DNA of 64,000 nt. Source: Nocardioides sp. YIM 152315. GTDB lineage: Bacteria > Actinomycetota > Actinomycetes > Propionibacteriales > Nocardioidaceae. Below, in pieces: positions 26,445 through 39,900 of the stretch (positions are counted from its first letter, which is position 1; the number at the start of each line of letters is the position of its first letter). Under the pieces are notes generated by a model. It saw nothing but the letters and a program-made list of their open reading frames with translations, was not told the origin of the DNA and did no database searches. The DNA lies in NCBI RefSeq assembly GCF_029210375.1, contig NZ_JARGER010000018.1, positions 62,001 through 126,000 on the forward strand. Direction: 5' to 3'. The position numbers and the translations under genes are program-made.

Positions 26445-26894
26445 ATGACCGCCACCGCGCCGGCCTCGTCGCCCGCGGGGGCGGCGTACGCCGCGGGCCG
26501 GTGGCGGAGGGTCCGCGGGCCCGCCGTGATGCTGGGCGGCCTCGGGCTCGCCACGCTCGCGCTGCACCTGCGCGACCCCCACGAGCCCGGGTCGTGGGGC
26601 TACTGCCCGAGCGCCGCTCTCGGCGTCTACTGCCCCGGCTGTGGCGGCCTGCGCGCGGTCAACGACCTCACCCACGGTCAGGTCGGCGCGGCGGCCTCGA
26701 GCAACCTCGCGTTCCTCGTGGTGGTGCCGTTCGTCGTCGCCGGCCTGGGCTGGTGGGTCGTCTCCCGCTGGCGCGGCACGCCGGTGGTGCTGCCGGCGAG
26801 GGCGGTCGCACCCGCGGCGTACGCCGGCCTCGCGCTGCTCGTGGCCTTCACCGTGCTGCGCAACCTCGCCGTCGGCGACTGGCTCGCGCCGTAG
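26445..26894 (+). CDS. DUF2752 membrane protein
   Basis: 149 aa with the family core YCPGCGGLRAVNDLTHGQVGAA (given in parts: YCPGCGGLRA, then DLTHG) and three hydrophobic stretches (about 28-42, 85-105, 122-142). DUF2752 proteins are small membrane proteins of unknown function; the CPxCGGTR-type motif is near invariant. Sits 23 bases after the HGxxPAAW gene, likely co-transcribed. Convergent with the next gene. Confidence 0.85.
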   Translation: MTATAPASSPAGAAYAAGRWRRVRGPAVMLGGLGLATLALHLRDPHEPGSWGYCPSAALGVYCPGCGGLRAVNDLTHGQVGAAASSNLAFLVVVPFVVAGLGWWVVSRWRGTPVVLPARAVAPAAYAGLALLVAFTVLRNLAVGDWLAP

Positions 26895-26900
26895 CCCTCG

Positions 26901-27248
26901 TCAGTTGATCTCGCCGCTGTAGTCGAGGTCGATCACGCCGGTGCCCGTGAGGATCCACCAGACGACGCCGAGGGCGATGCCGACGACACCGAGGATGAAG
27001 CCCCACTTGGCCAGGCCCTCGCCGGTCTTGGCACCCGCGGACTCCCGGATGTCCTTCTTGCCGAGCTGGCCGAAGACGACTCCGAGGATCGAGAAGATGA
27101 AGCAACCCCAGAAGCACGGGATGACGCCGATGATGCCGAGCACGAGGGACGCCACGGCCATGCCGGAGCGCTTCGGCGGCGTCCCGCCGTACTGCGGCGG
27201 GGGCGCGCCGTACTGCGGCGGCGGGGGAGGCGGGTCGGAGTAGCTCAC
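26901..27248 (-). CDS. DUF4190-type membrane protein with Pro/Tyr-rich N-terminus
   Basis: 115 aa. Residues 2-26 are [21 protein letters not shown] repeats; residues 30-62 hold the DUF4190-like hydrophobic hairpin ([19 protein letters not shown]) and residues 83-105 a further segment. The tail [12 protein letters not shown] is acidic. DUF4190 proteins are small membrane proteins without known function. Starts divergently from trpC with 141 bases between the start codons; no clear operator was found in that gap. Confidence 0.8.
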   Translation of the reverse strand: MSYSDPPPPPPQYGAPPPQYGGTPPKRSGMAVASLVLGIIGVIPCFWGCFIFSILGVVFGQLGKKDIRESAGAKTGEGLAKWGFILGVVGIALGVVWWILTGTGVIDLDYSGEIN

Positions 27249-27389
27249 GGCGATTCCTCTCTCGTCGGCCCGTCGCGTCTGCCGGGTCCGTGTTCAGCGG
27301 ACACTACCCACGCCCGGGTCCTTCATGCAGCGTGAAACACTGGGCCCGCAAGACCCGCAGTCCGTGGCCGTCCGGTGGGAGAGACCAGC

Positions 27390-28172
27390 ATGTCCGTGCT
27401 CGACGACATCGTCGCCGGCGTGCGCGCCGACCTCGCCGAGCGCGAGTCGCGGATCAGCCTCGCCGACCTGCGCGCCGCGCTGGCCGACGTCGACGCGCCC
27501 CGCGACCCGATGCCGCACTTCCGGGGCGCCGGCTCGAGCGTGATCGCGGAGGTGAAGCGGCGCAGCCCCAGCAAGGGCGAGCTCGCCGACATCCCCGACC
27601 CGGCCGACCTCGCGCAGCAGTACGCCGCCGGCGGCGCGGCCGCGATCAGCGTGCTCACCGAGCAGCGCCGGTTCGGCGGCAGCCTCGACGACCTGCGCGC
27701 CGTGCGGGCCGCCGTCGACGTCCCGATCCTGCGCAAGGACTTCATCGTGACCACCTACCAGCTCGTCGAGGCGCGCGCCGCGGGGGCCGACCTGGCGCTG
27801 CTGATCGTGGCCGCGCTGAGCGACGACGCGCTGCGTCGTCTCCACGACGAGGCGCGCGAGCTCGGGCTGACGGTGCTGGTCGAGGTGCACGACGAGGCCG
27901 AGACCGAGCGCGCCGTCGCGCTCGGCGCCGAGCTGGTCGGCGTCAACGCGCGCAACCTCAAGACGCTCGAGATCGACGCCGACACGTTCGGCCGGCTGGC
28001 GCCGCTGGTGCCCGACGACCGGGTCAAGGTGGCCGAGAGCGGCATCTTCGGCCCGACCGACGTGAAGCGCTTCGTGGGCGAGGGTGCCCGGGTCTTGCTC
28101 GTCGGCGAGGCGCTGGTGAGGGACGGCGACCCGCAGTCGGCGGTCGCCGCGATGACAGGAGTGACGCCGTGA
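27390..28172 (+). CDS. trpC: Indole-3-glycerol phosphate synthase
   Basis: 260 aa TIM barrel that closes the indole ring in tryptophan synthesis. Catalytic motifs: [24 protein letters not shown] (catalytic Lys), [38 protein letters not shown], and LVGEALV near the end. ATG 27390 chosen ([15 protein letters not shown]) with gggaga 7 bases upstream; an in-frame start 15 bases earlier is unlikely. GTGA overlap with trpB. No trpE, trpG, trpD or trpF is present. Confidence 0.95.
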   Translation: MSVLDDIVAGVRADLAERESRISLADLRAALADVDAPRDPMPHFRGAGSSVIAEVKRRSPSKGELADIPDPADLAQQYAAGGAAAISVLTEQRRFGGSLDDLRAVRAAVDVPILRKDFIVTTYQLVEARAAGADLALLIVAALSDDALRRLHDEARELGLTVLVEVHDEAETERAVALGAELVGVNARNLKTLEIDADTFGRLAPLVPDDRVKVAESGIFGPTDVKRFVGEGARVLLVGEALVRDGDPQSAVAAMTGVTP

Positions 28173-29395
28173 CCTTTGACGCCGACGAGCGGGGGTGGTT
28201 CGGCCCGCCGACGACGGGGTTCGGCGGCCGGTACATGCCGGAGGCCCTGGTCGCCGCGCTGGACGAGCTGACCGCGGCGTGGCTGGACGCGATGGCGGAC
28301 CCGTCGTTCGTCGCGGAGTTCGAGCAGATCCTGCGCGAGTACGCCGGCGTGCCCAGCCCGCTCTACCTGGCCGAGCGCCTGAGCGACCGGGTCGGGGCGC
28401 GGATCCTGCTCAAGCGCGAGGACCTCAACCACACCGGGGCCCACAAGATCCGCAACGTGCTCGGCCAGGCGCTGCTCACCAGGCGGATGGGCAAGACGCG
28501 CGTCATCGCGGAGACCGGCGCCGGCCAGCACGGCGTCGCGAGCGCCACCGCGGCGGCGTACTTCGGCCTCGACTGCACGGTCTACATGGGCTCCGTCGAC
28601 ACCAAGCGCCAGGCGCTCAACGTCGCCCGGATGAACCTCCTCGGCGCCAAGGTGGTCGCGGTGGACTCCGGCAGTGCGACGCTCAAGGACGCCATCAACG
28701 AGGCACTGCGCGACTGGGTCGCGACCGTCGACCACACGGCGTACCTCTTCGGCACCGCCGCCGGGCCGCACCCGTTCCCGAGCATGGTCCGTGAGTTCTG
28801 CCGCGGGATCGGCGACGAGGCGCGCGCCCAGTGCCTCGAGCAGTACGGCGCCCTGCCCGACGCGGTCGCCGCGTGCGTCGGCGGCGGATCCAACGCGATC
28901 GGGCTGTTCACGGCGTTCCTCGACGACGCGGACGTCGAGATCTTCGGATTCGAGGCCGGCGGCGACGGCGTCGAGACCGGCCGACACGCGGCCACGATCC
29001 ACGCCGGCGACCGCGGAGTCCTGCACGGCGCGCGCACGTTCGTGCTCCAGGACGAGGACGGCCAGACGATCGAGTCGCACTCGATCTCCGCCGGACTGGA
29101 CTACCCGGGTGTCGGCCCGCAGCACGCCCACCTCGCCGACGCGGGCCGCGCGACGTACCTCCCGGTGACCGACGCCGAGGCCATGGACGCGATGGCGCTG
29201 CTCGCCCGCACCGAGGGCATCATCCCGGCGATCGAGTCCGCCCACGCGCTCGCCGGTGCGCTGCGCCTTGCCGAGGAGCGCCAGGGCCAGACCATCCTGG
29301 TCAACCTCTCCGGCCGCGGCGACAAGGACATGGGCACGGCGCTGGAGTACTTCGGCCTCGGGCAGGCCGACGCCGAGACGGGAGACGTCGAGTGA
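28169..29395 (+). CDS. trpB: Tryptophan synthase beta subunit
   Basis: 408 aa, TrpB1 type. PLP lysine K93 in [10 protein letters not shown], the GAGQHGVA motif (catalytic Glu in AETGAGQHG), [10 protein letters not shown] that binds PLP phosphate, and [17 protein letters not shown]. Joins indole and serine. GTG 28169 overlaps the trpC stop; GTGA overlap with trpA. Forms the alpha2beta2 complex with the next gene product. Confidence 0.96.
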   Translation: MTFDADERGWFGPPTTGFGGRYMPEALVAALDELTAAWLDAMADPSFVAEFEQILREYAGVPSPLYLAERLSDRVGARILLKREDLNHTGAHKIRNVLGQALLTRRMGKTRVIAETGAGQHGVASATAAAYFGLDCTVYMGSVDTKRQALNVARMNLLGAKVVAVDSGSATLKDAINEALRDWVATVDHTAYLFGTAAGPHPFPSMVREFCRGIGDEARAQCLEQYGALPDAVAACVGGGSNAIGLFTAFLDDADVEIFGFEAGGDGVETGRHAATIHAGDRGVLHGARTFVLQDEDGQTIESHSISAGLDYPGVGPQHAHLADAGRATYLPVTDAEAMDAMALLARTEGIIPAIESAHALAGALRLAEERQGQTILVNLSGRGDKDMGTALEYFGLGQADAETGDVE

Positions 29396-30231
29396 CCGGC
29401 GGCGTGAGCGCGGCCACCGCCTTCGCCGCGGCCAGGGCCGAGGGCCGCGCCGCCCTGATGGGCTACCTGCCCGCCGGGTTCCCCGACGTCGCCGGCGGCA
29501 TCGAGGCGTTGCGCACCATGGTCGACGCCGGCTGCGACGTGATCGAGATCGGCCTGCCCTACAGCGACCCGGTGATGGACGGTCCGACCATCCAGGCCGC
29601 GGCCCAGCAGGCGCTCGACGGAGGCGTCCGCACCAAGGACGTGCTCCGCACCGTCGAGGCGGTCGCCGCCACCGGCACGCCGACCCTGGTGATGACCTAC
29701 TGGAACCCGATCGACCGGTACGGCGTCTCGCGGTTCGCCGCCGACCTCGCCAACGCCGGGGGAGCGGGCCTGATCACGCCCGACCTGACCCCCGACGCCG
29801 ACCCGTCGTGGAGCCAGGCCGCCGACGAGCACGGCCTCGACAAGGTCTACCTCGTCGCACCGTCCTCGACCGACGAGCGGATCTCGATGACCACGGCGGC
29901 CTCCCGCGGCTTCGTCTACGCCGCCGCCGTCATGGGCGTGACCGGTGCCCGCGCGACGACCTCCGAGCTCGCCGGCCCCCTCGTCGCGCGCACCAAGGCC
30001 GCCATCGCGACACAGGGCACCGGCCTGCCCGTCGGCGTCGGCATCGGCGTCAGCAACGGCGACCAGGCGGCCGAGGTGGCGGCCCGGGACGGGATCGGCG
30101 CCGACGGGGTGATCGTCGGGTCCGCCTTCGTCCGCACGCTGCTTGACCACCCCGGCGACACCGGCGAGGGACTGCGGGCGCTGGGCCGACTGACCGAGGA
30201 CCTGGCCCGGGGGGTACGGCGTGCGCAGTAG
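29392..30231 (+). CDS. trpA: Tryptophan synthase alpha subunit
   Basis: 279 aa TIM barrel that cleaves indole-3-glycerol phosphate. Catalytic Glu in [17 protein letters not shown] and catalytic Asp in the same motif; phosphate loops [11 protein letters not shown] and [11 protein letters not shown] 29392 overlaps the trpB stop. Its 3' end overlaps the SCO gene by 11 bases. Confidence 0.95.
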   Translation: MTGGVSAATAFAAARAEGRAALMGYLPAGFPDVAGGIEALRTMVDAGCDVIEIGLPYSDPVMDGPTIQAAAQQALDGGVRTKDVLRTVEAVAATGTPTLVMTYWNPIDRYGVSRFAADLANAGGAGLITPDLTPDADPSWSQAADEHGLDKVYLVAPSSTDERISMTTAASRGFVYAAAVMGVTGARATTSELAGPLVARTKAAIATQGTGLPVGVGIGVSNGDQAAEVAARDGIGADGVIVGSAFVRTLLDHPGDTGEGLRALGRLTEDLARGVRRAQ

Positions 30232-30817
30232 CCGCCTCGCGGCCGCCCTCGTCGCCCTGCTCGTCCCGCTCGCCGCCTGCGGCGGCGGCGACGAGGGCGG
30301 CGCGCTGCACGGCACCGAGCTCGACCCGCCGTTCGAGGTCTCCGCGACGGCGCTGACCGACACCGACGGCCAGCCCTACTCGCTCACGGACGACACCGAC
30401 AAGCCGTTGACGCTGGTGTTCTTCGGCTATACCCACTGCCCGGACATCTGCCAGACCGTGATGTCCAACCTCGCGACCGCGGTCAACCGCCTCGACGAGC
30501 AGGACCGCGACCGGGTCGACGTGGTGTTCGTGACGACCGACCCCGCCCGCGACACCTCGGACGTGCTCGATCGCTACCTCGAGCACTTCGACCCGTCGTT
30601 CATCGGGCTCACCGGCGCGCTGGACACGATCGTCGGCGTCGCCAAGCCGATGGGCGTCGGCGTCACCCAGGGCGACAAGCTGCCCTCGGGTGGCTACGAC
30701 GTCACGCACGGCACGACGATCACGGGCGTCGACGGCGACGACGACGGCACGATCTACTGGAGCGAGGCGACGTCCTCCGCCGACTTCGCGAACGACATCC
30801 ACACGCTCCTGAACTGA
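30221..30817 (+). CDS. SCO1/SenC-type copper lipoprotein
   Basis: 198 aa. Lipobox LAAC with lipidated Cys20, then a thioredoxin-like SCO domain with copper-binding C73 and C77 in GYTHCPDICQ and the third ligand H163 in DVTHGTT. SCO proteins deliver copper to the CuA centre of cytochrome c oxidase or act as thiol reductants outside the membrane. GTG 30221 overlaps trpA; no oxidase genes are nearby. LspA and Lgt, which mature it, are both in this window; lgt is next. Confidence 0.9.
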   Translation: MRSSRLAAALVALLVPLAACGGGDEGGALHGTELDPPFEVSATALTDTDGQPYSLTDDTDKPLTLVFFGYTHCPDICQTVMSNLATAVNRLDEQDRDRVDVVFVTTDPARDTSDVLDRYLEHFDPSFIGLTGALDTIVGVAKPMGVGVTQGDKLPSGGYDVTHGTTITGVDGDDDGTIYWSEATSSADFANDIHTLLN

Positions 30818-30823
30818 GGCCCC

Positions 30824-31792
30824 ATGCTCGCACCCGCCGTCGCGCTCTCGATCCCCAGTCCGTCGTCGGGTGTCTGGCACCTGGGTCCGCTCCCGCTGCG
30901 CGGCTACGCCCTCGCGATCATCCTCGGCATCGTCGCCGCGATCTGGATCGGCGAGAAGCGCTGGGTGGCCCGGGGTGGCCAGCCCGGAGACATCCAGGAC
31001 ATCGCGATCTGGGCCGTCCCGTTCGGGCTCGTCGGCGGCCGGCTCTACCACGTGCTCACCGACCAGGATCTCTACTTCGGCGCCGGCGAGCACCCGATCG
31101 AGGCGCTCTACGTGTGGCGCGGCGGGCTCGGCGTCTGGGGCGCGATCGCCCTCGGCGCCCTCGGCGCGGTCATCGCGGCGAGGCGCAAGGGCATCAAGCT
31201 GCTGCCGGTCCTCGACGCGATGGCACCCGGCGTGCTCGTCGCGCAGGCCCTCGGCCGCTGGGGGAACTGGTTCAACCAGGAGCTCTTCGGCAAGCCGACC
31301 GACCTGCCGTGGGGCCTCGAGGTCAGCGACGACGTCGCGCTGCGCGCCGGCTACGAGGCCGGCACGACCTTCCACCCGACGTTCCTCTACGAGAGCCTGT
31401 GGTGCCTCGCGGGCTTCGCCCTGCTGCTCTGGGCCGATCGCCGCTTCCGGCTCGGCCACGGCCGGGTCGTGGCGCTCTACATCATGATCTACACCGTCGG
31501 CCGCGGCTGGATCGAGATGCTCCGCATCGACAACGTCGAGCTCGACGACGTCGGCGGCCTCCGGTTCAACGTGTGGACCTCGCTCGCGCTCTTCGTCGCC
31601 GCCCTGGTGTGGTTCGTCGTGAGCACGCGGCGCCAGCCCGGCCGCGAGGAGCGGGTGTACGACGAGGGACGCGGCCCCGACGCGCCCGGCGTCGATCAGG
31701 AGACCGAGGTCACGACTCGCGGGCGGGCGGACGGCGACGTACGCTCGACGGAGGCCGACGCCGACCGCGGCGGCCCGTCCGGGACGGACTGA
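30824..31792 (+). CDS. lgt: Prolipoprotein diacylglyceryl transferase
   Basis: 322 aa, seven membrane segments. First step of lipoprotein maturation: transfers diacylglycerol from phosphatidylglycerol to the lipobox Cys. Motifs: LPLRGYALAIILG, the signature GRWGNWFNQELFG (read as GRWGNWFNQE), RGGLGVWG, and TFLYESLW. The C-terminal 55 residues are a charged, disordered tail typical of actinobacterial Lgt. Six bases after the SCO gene. Confidence 0.94.
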   Translation: MLAPAVALSIPSPSSGVWHLGPLPLRGYALAIILGIVAAIWIGEKRWVARGGQPGDIQDIAIWAVPFGLVGGRLYHVLTDQDLYFGAGEHPIEALYVWRGGLGVWGAIALGALGAVIAARRKGIKLLPVLDAMAPGVLVAQALGRWGNWFNQELFGKPTDLPWGLEVSDDVALRAGYEAGTTFHPTFLYESLWCLAGFALLLWADRRFRLGHGRVVALYIMIYTVGRGWIEMLRIDNVELDDVGGLRFNVWTSLALFVAALVWFVVSTRRQPGREERVYDEGRGPDAPGVDQETEVTTRGRADGDVRSTEADADRGGPSGTD

Positions 31793-31853
31793 CCGACGCT
31801 CACCCGCAGGTGTCCGTGGCCGGACTTCCGGGAATGACCAGTCCCGCGCAGGT

Positions 31854-31859
31854 GATAAT
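31854..31859 (+). promoter_or_regulatory. Candidate extended -10 box upstream of gltB
   Basis: GATAAT preceded by TG-type context (ggtgataat) about 120 bases before gltB. No good -35 at 16-18 bases. The rest of the 190-base gap shows only the RBS gggaga near 31970. Confidence 0.35.
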
Positions 31860-31982
31860 CTGGCTCTTCCGCTAGGGCCAATGTCGTCCCCTGCCCACCG
31901 AATCTGCTTCAGCCGATCCGCCGGCGCCGGCCCCACAGCGTTGTAGGTCCTGCGCGGCACTGAGACGACGGGAGAATGCCCG

Positions 31983-36534
<4,552 letters not shown>

Positions 36535-36542
<8 letters not shown>

Positions 36543-36642
36543 GTCGCTCGGCTTCCCACCTCACCGCGAGCACGTGGCCACGACCGATACCGGCGTCCAG
36601 GCGCCGACGAACGCTTCGACGATGATGGAGGGCTCTGTCTGA
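36535..36642 (+). CDS. Putative 35-aa coupled ORF between gltB and gltD
   Basis: ATG 36535 lies within the last codons of gltB (out of frame) and the TGA at 36640-36642 overlaps the gltD ATG by one base (TGATG). The peptide begins [18 protein letters not shown] and ends MMEGSV; no membrane segment or family. Its stop codon region includes the gltD RBS (ggaggg). It may only bridge translation, or be a small protein; sequence alone cannot tell. Confidence 0.35.
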
Positions 36643-38108
36643 TGGCTGACCCCCGTGGCTTCTTGAAGAGCGGCCGTGAGGTCGCGCAGCGACGTCCGGT
36701 CGACGAGCGGGTGCAGGACTGGAACGAGGTCTACCCGGGCTCGGCCGGCCGCGCGCTGCTGCCGATCATCACCGAGCAGGCGGGCCGCTGCATGGACTGC
36801 GGCATCCCGTTCTGCCACCAGGGCTGCCCGCTCGGCAACATCATCCCCGAGTGGAACGACCTGGTCTGGCGTGACGACTGGGAGGGCGCGATCGAGCGCC
36901 TGCACGCGACCAACAACTTCCCGGAGTTCACCGGGCGCCTGTGCCCGGCGCCCTGCGAGACCGCCTGCGTGCTGGGCATCAACCAGGACCCGGTCACGAT
37001 CAAGAACGTCGAGGTCGCGATCGCCGACAAGGCATGGGAGTCCGGCTTCGTGCGGCCTCAGCCGCCGGAGTGGCTCTCGGGCCGCACGGTCGCGGTGGTC
37101 GGGTCCGGGCCGGCCGGCCTGGCCGCGGCGCAGCAGCTCACCCGGGCCGGCCACACGGTCGCGGTCTACGAGCGCGCCGACAGGATCGGCGGGCTGATGC
37201 GCTACGGCATCCCCGAGTTCAAGATGGAGAAGAAGCACCTCGACCGGCGCCTGGAGCAGATGCGCCGCGAGGGCACCGTCTTCCGGGCCGGCGTCGACGT
37301 CGGCTCGGCGCTCGGGGCCGACGCGCTGCGTGAGCGGTACGACGCCGTCGTACTCGCCGTCGGCGCCACCGAGCCCCGCGACCTGACCGTCCCGGGGCGC
37401 GAGCTCGGCGGCATCCACCAGGCGATGGAGTTCCTGCCCCAGGCCAACCGGGTGTCGCTCGGGGAGACGGTCGACGACCAGATCACAGCCGAGGGCAAGC
37501 ACGTCGTGATCATCGGCGGCGGCGACACCGGCGCGGACTGCCTCGGCACGTCGACCCGCCAGGGCGCGGCGTCGATCACGCAGCTCGAGATCATGCCGGA
37601 GCCGCCCGAGGCCCGGCCCGCGGGCCAGCCGTGGCCGACGTACCCGATGATCTTCCGGATCTCCTCGGCGCACGAGGAGGCCGGAGACCGGGTCTACGCC
37701 GTGTCGACCAAGGAGTTCCTCGGCGACGAGGACGGCAACGTGCGTGCGCTGCGCCTGGTCGACGTGGTCTTCGAGGACGGGAGGCTGACCGAGATCGAGG
37801 GCACCGAGCGCGAGATCCCGGCCGGGCTGGTGCTCTTCGCGATGGGCTTCGTCGGCCCCGAGCGACCCGGGCTGGTGGAGCAGCTCGGCGTGGACCTCGA
37901 CGAGCGCGGCAACGTCAAGCGCGACGCGTCGTACCAGTCGTCGGTGCCGGGCGTCTTCGTCGCCGGCGACGCGGGTCGCGGCCAGTCGCTCATCGTCTGG
38001 GCGATCGCCGAGGGACGGGCCGCGGCGGCCGCGGTCGACCGACACCTCACCGGCTCGACCACCCTCCCGGCCCCGATCAAGCCCACCGAGCGCCCGCTGG
38101 TCGTCTGA
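36642..38108 (+). CDS. gltD: Glutamate synthase (NADPH) small subunit
   Basis: 488 aa. N-terminal double [4Fe-4S] cluster domain with CMDCGIPFCHQGCPLGN and CPAPCETACVLG, then an FAD-binding GSGPAGLAAAQQL motif (about 150) and NADPH-binding GGGDTGADCLG (about 290), ending in the FAD GDAGRGQSLIVWAIAEGR block. Passes NADPH electrons to GltB. ATG 36642 has ggaggg 8-13 bases upstream. Confidence 0.96.
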   Translation: MADPRGFLKSGREVAQRRPVDERVQDWNEVYPGSAGRALLPIITEQAGRCMDCGIPFCHQGCPLGNIIPEWNDLVWRDDWEGAIERLHATNNFPEFTGRLCPAPCETACVLGINQDPVTIKNVEVAIADKAWESGFVRPQPPEWLSGRTVAVVGSGPAGLAAAQQLTRAGHTVAVYERADRIGGLMRYGIPEFKMEKKHLDRRLEQMRREGTVFRAGVDVGSALGADALRERYDAVVLAVGATEPRDLTVPGRELGGIHQAMEFLPQANRVSLGETVDDQITAEGKHVVIIGGGDTGADCLGTSTRQGAASITQLEIMPEPPEARPAGQPWPTYPMIFRISSAHEEAGDRVYAVSTKEFLGDEDGNVRALRLVDVVFEDGRLTEIEGTEREIPAGLVLFAMGFVGPERPGLVEQLGVDLDERGNVKRDASYQSSVPGVFVAGDAGRGQSLIVWAIAEGRAAAAAVDRHLTGSTTLPAPIKPTERPLVV

Positions 38109-38111
38109 CCC

Positions 38112-38150
38112 GACGCTGACCCGCCCGAAACTTTCGGGCGGGTCGGCGTC
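38112..38150. terminator. Terminator hairpin after gltD, repeat family C
   Basis: gacgctgacccgcccgaaa, c and tttcgggcgggtcggcgtc: a 19-bp stem with one G-T pair, 4 bases after the gltD stop. The inner 27 bases and the downstream cgtcattt recur at 45002-45038, so it is part of a dispersed hairpin family. Confidence 0.8.
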
Positions 38151-38177
38151 ATTTCGGGCCCGCGACGGGAGTTAGGT

Positions 38178-38205
38178 CTTTGAACGATCAAAGTCGCGGT
38201 AGGGT
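38178..38205 (+). promoter_or_regulatory. pyk promoter region: inverted repeat and leaderless -10
   Basis: CTTTGA-acga-TCAAAG (38179-38194) is a 6-4-6 inverted repeat, possibly an operator. The -10 TAGGGT (38200-38205) ends 7 bases before the pyk GTG, so the transcript is likely leaderless. TTGAAC within the repeat is only 14 bases upstream and too close for a normal -35. Confidence 0.5.
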
Positions 38206-38212
38206 GAGGTAC

Positions 38213-39676
38213 GTGCGTAGAGCCAAGATCGTCTGCACCCTGGGGCCTGCAACGTCCTCACCCCGACGGATCCGGGAGCTCGTGTACGCCGGCATGGACG
38301 TCGCCCGGCTCAACATGAGCCACGGGTCGCACGACGACCACGCCGAGGCGTACCGCCTGGTCCGCGAGGCCTCGGACGCGAGCGGCCACGGCGTGGGCAT
38401 CTTCGCCGACCTCCAGGGGCCGAAGATCCGCCTCGAGACCTTCGCCGACGGCCCGGTCGTGCTGCAGCGGGGGCAGGAGTGGGTCATCACCACCCGGGAC
38501 GTCCCCGGCGACGACCGGGCGTGCGGCACGACGTACAAGGGCCTGCCCGGCGACGTCAACGTCGGCGACCCGATCCTCATCGACGACGGCAAGATCCGGC
38601 TGCGGGTCACCGAGGTCGTCGACGGCACCGACGTCCACACCGAGGTGCTGGTGGGCGGGAAGGTGTCCAACAACAAGGGCATCAACCTGCCCGGCGTGGC
38701 GGTCTCGGTGCCGGCGCTCTCGGAGAAGGACATCGAGGACCTGCGCTTCGCGCTGCACCTCACCGTCGACTTCATCGCGCTCAGCTTCGTGCGCGACGCC
38801 AAGGACGCCGACGACGTCCGCAAGATCATGGACGAGGAGGGCATCCACGTCCCCGTCATCGCGAAGATCGAGAAGCCCCAGGCGATCGACAACCTCGACC
38901 AGGTGATCGCGGCGTTCGACGGCTTCATGGTCGCGCGCGGCGACCTCGGCGTGGAGTGCCCCCTGGAGGACGTGCCGTTCCTGCAGAAGCGGATCATCGA
39001 GAAGGCGCGCCTGAACGCGAAGCCCGTCATCGTCGCCACCCAGATGCTCGAGTCGATGATCACCAACCCCGCGCCGACCCGCGCCGAGGCCTCCGACGTC
39101 GCCAACGCGGTGCTGGACGGCGCGGACGCGGTGATGCTCTCCGGGGAGACCAGCGTGGGGGAGTACCCCGTGCACACTGTCGAGACGATGGCGCGGATCA
39201 TCACCGCGACCGGCCAGCACGCCCGCGAGGAGGACTCGCGGATGGCGGAGATCGACTGGGACCCCCACACCCGCGGCGGCGTGATCGCCAAGGCCGCGCA
39301 GGAGGTGGCCGAGCGGGTCGGCGCGAAGTACCTCGTCGCCTTCACCCAGAGCGGTGACTCCGCCCGACGACTCTCCCGGCTCCGCGGACCGGTACCGATC
39401 CTCGCCTTCACCCCCGAGGCCCCCGTCCGCTCCCAGCTGTCGCTCAGCTGGGGCGTCGAGACGTTCAAGACCCACGCCGTCGAGCACACCGACGAGATGG
39501 TGCGCCAGGTCGACGACCAGCTGCTCCAGATCGGGCGGGTCGTCGAGGGAGACCTCGTCGTGATCATCGCCGGCAGCCCGCCCGGCATCCCCGGCTCCAC
39601 CAACGCGCTGCGGATCCACCGCATGGGCGACGCCATCAACGAGGTCGCCCCGGCGTACAAGCGCGCTTCGCGCTGA
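38213..39676 (+). CDS. pyk: Pyruvate kinase
   Basis: 487 aa. Converts PEP and ADP to pyruvate and ATP. Starts VRRAKIVCTLGPATSS, has the N-terminal (beta/alpha)8 with LNMSHGSHDDH, the B domain (about 70-165), the catalytic lysine in IPVIAKIEKPQAI-type block (here VPVIAKIEKPQAI), MVARGDLGVE, and the signature MLESMITNPAPTRAEASDVANA (in parts). C-terminal regulatory domain from about 345. GTG 38213 chosen: it begins the conserved start and follows a -10 box by 7 bases. Confidence 0.96.
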   Translation: MRRAKIVCTLGPATSSPRRIRELVYAGMDVARLNMSHGSHDDHAEAYRLVREASDASGHGVGIFADLQGPKIRLETFADGPVVLQRGQEWVITTRDVPGDDRACGTTYKGLPGDVNVGDPILIDDGKIRLRVTEVVDGTDVHTEVLVGGKVSNNKGINLPGVAVSVPALSEKDIEDLRFALHLTVDFIALSFVRDAKDADDVRKIMDEEGIHVPVIAKIEKPQAIDNLDQVIAAFDGFMVARGDLGVECPLEDVPFLQKRIIEKARLNAKPVIVATQMLESMITNPAPTRAEASDVANAVLDGADAVMLSGETSVGEYPVHTVETMARIITATGQHAREEDSRMAEIDWDPHTRGGVIAKAAQEVAERVGAKYLVAFTQSGDSARRLSRLRGPVPILAFTPEAPVRSQLSLSWGVETFKTHAVEHTDEMVRQVDDQLLQIGRVVEGDLVVIIAGSPPGIPGSTNALRIHRMGDAINEVAPAYKRASR

Positions 39677-39678
39677 CT

Positions 39679-39697
39679 CGACACTGTGGTGGTGTCG
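39679..39697. terminator. Short hairpin between pyk and the tRNA gene
   Basis: CGACAC-tgtggtg-GTGTCG, 6-base arms, just after the pyk stop and downstream (minus strand) of the tRNA. Together with GCGCG-ctt-CGCGC at 39661-39673 it could end both convergent transcripts. Weak stem. Confidence 0.4.
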
Positions 39698-39701
39698 CGA
39701 G

Positions 39702-39774
39702 TGCCCCGGGTGGGATTCGAACCCACACTGAATGGTGTTTGAGACCATCGCCTCTGCCGTTGGGCTACCGGGGC
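39702..39774 (-). tRNA. tRNA with anticodon CAA (reads UUG, Leu), class I shape without long variable arm
   Basis: 73 bases. Acceptor arms GCCCCGG/CCGGGGC (perfect, 7 bp), T8, A9, D stem GCC/GGC with G18G19, anticodon stem ATGGT/ACCAT with loop CTCAAAC (anticodon CAA), five-base variable loop TCAGT, T stem GTGGG/CCCAC with loop TTCGAAT, discriminator A73. No CCA is encoded. The fold is complete and canonical, with A15-T48 and T8-A14 preserved. Bacterial leucine tRNAs normally have a long variable arm (class II); this one does not, so its amino-acid identity is uncertain. Confidence 0.9.
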
Positions 39775-39887
39775 CAGCAGCGCCAGAACCCTAGCCGACA
39801 CCACTCTGTTCCTCGCTCTTGACGAGCAACGAGGGTCCGGCGTCGAGCACCGCGCAACCGGCGTGACGCGGTATCGGTGCGGCCGGT

Positions 39888-39893
39888 TACCCT
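39888..39893 (+). promoter_or_regulatory. -10 box for pdtaR, leaderless start
   Basis: TACCCT ends 7 bases before GTG 39901. No RBS. A longer frame to 39877 would run through this box. Confidence 0.5.
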
Positions 39894-39900
39894 TCTGCCC

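Noticed and set aside
27249..27389. A trp leader or riboswitch before trpC
   Set aside because: No run of Trp codons, no convincing antiterminator pair; only a short gap with divergent starts.
27325..27543. 72-aa frame (MQRETLG...) overlapping the start of trpC
   Set aside because: Runs out of frame into trpC with Arg/Ser/Thr-rich shadow composition and no family.
39702..39774. The tRNA as an integration site with an island attached
   Set aside because: No duplicated tRNA end, integrase or direct repeat is seen nearby.
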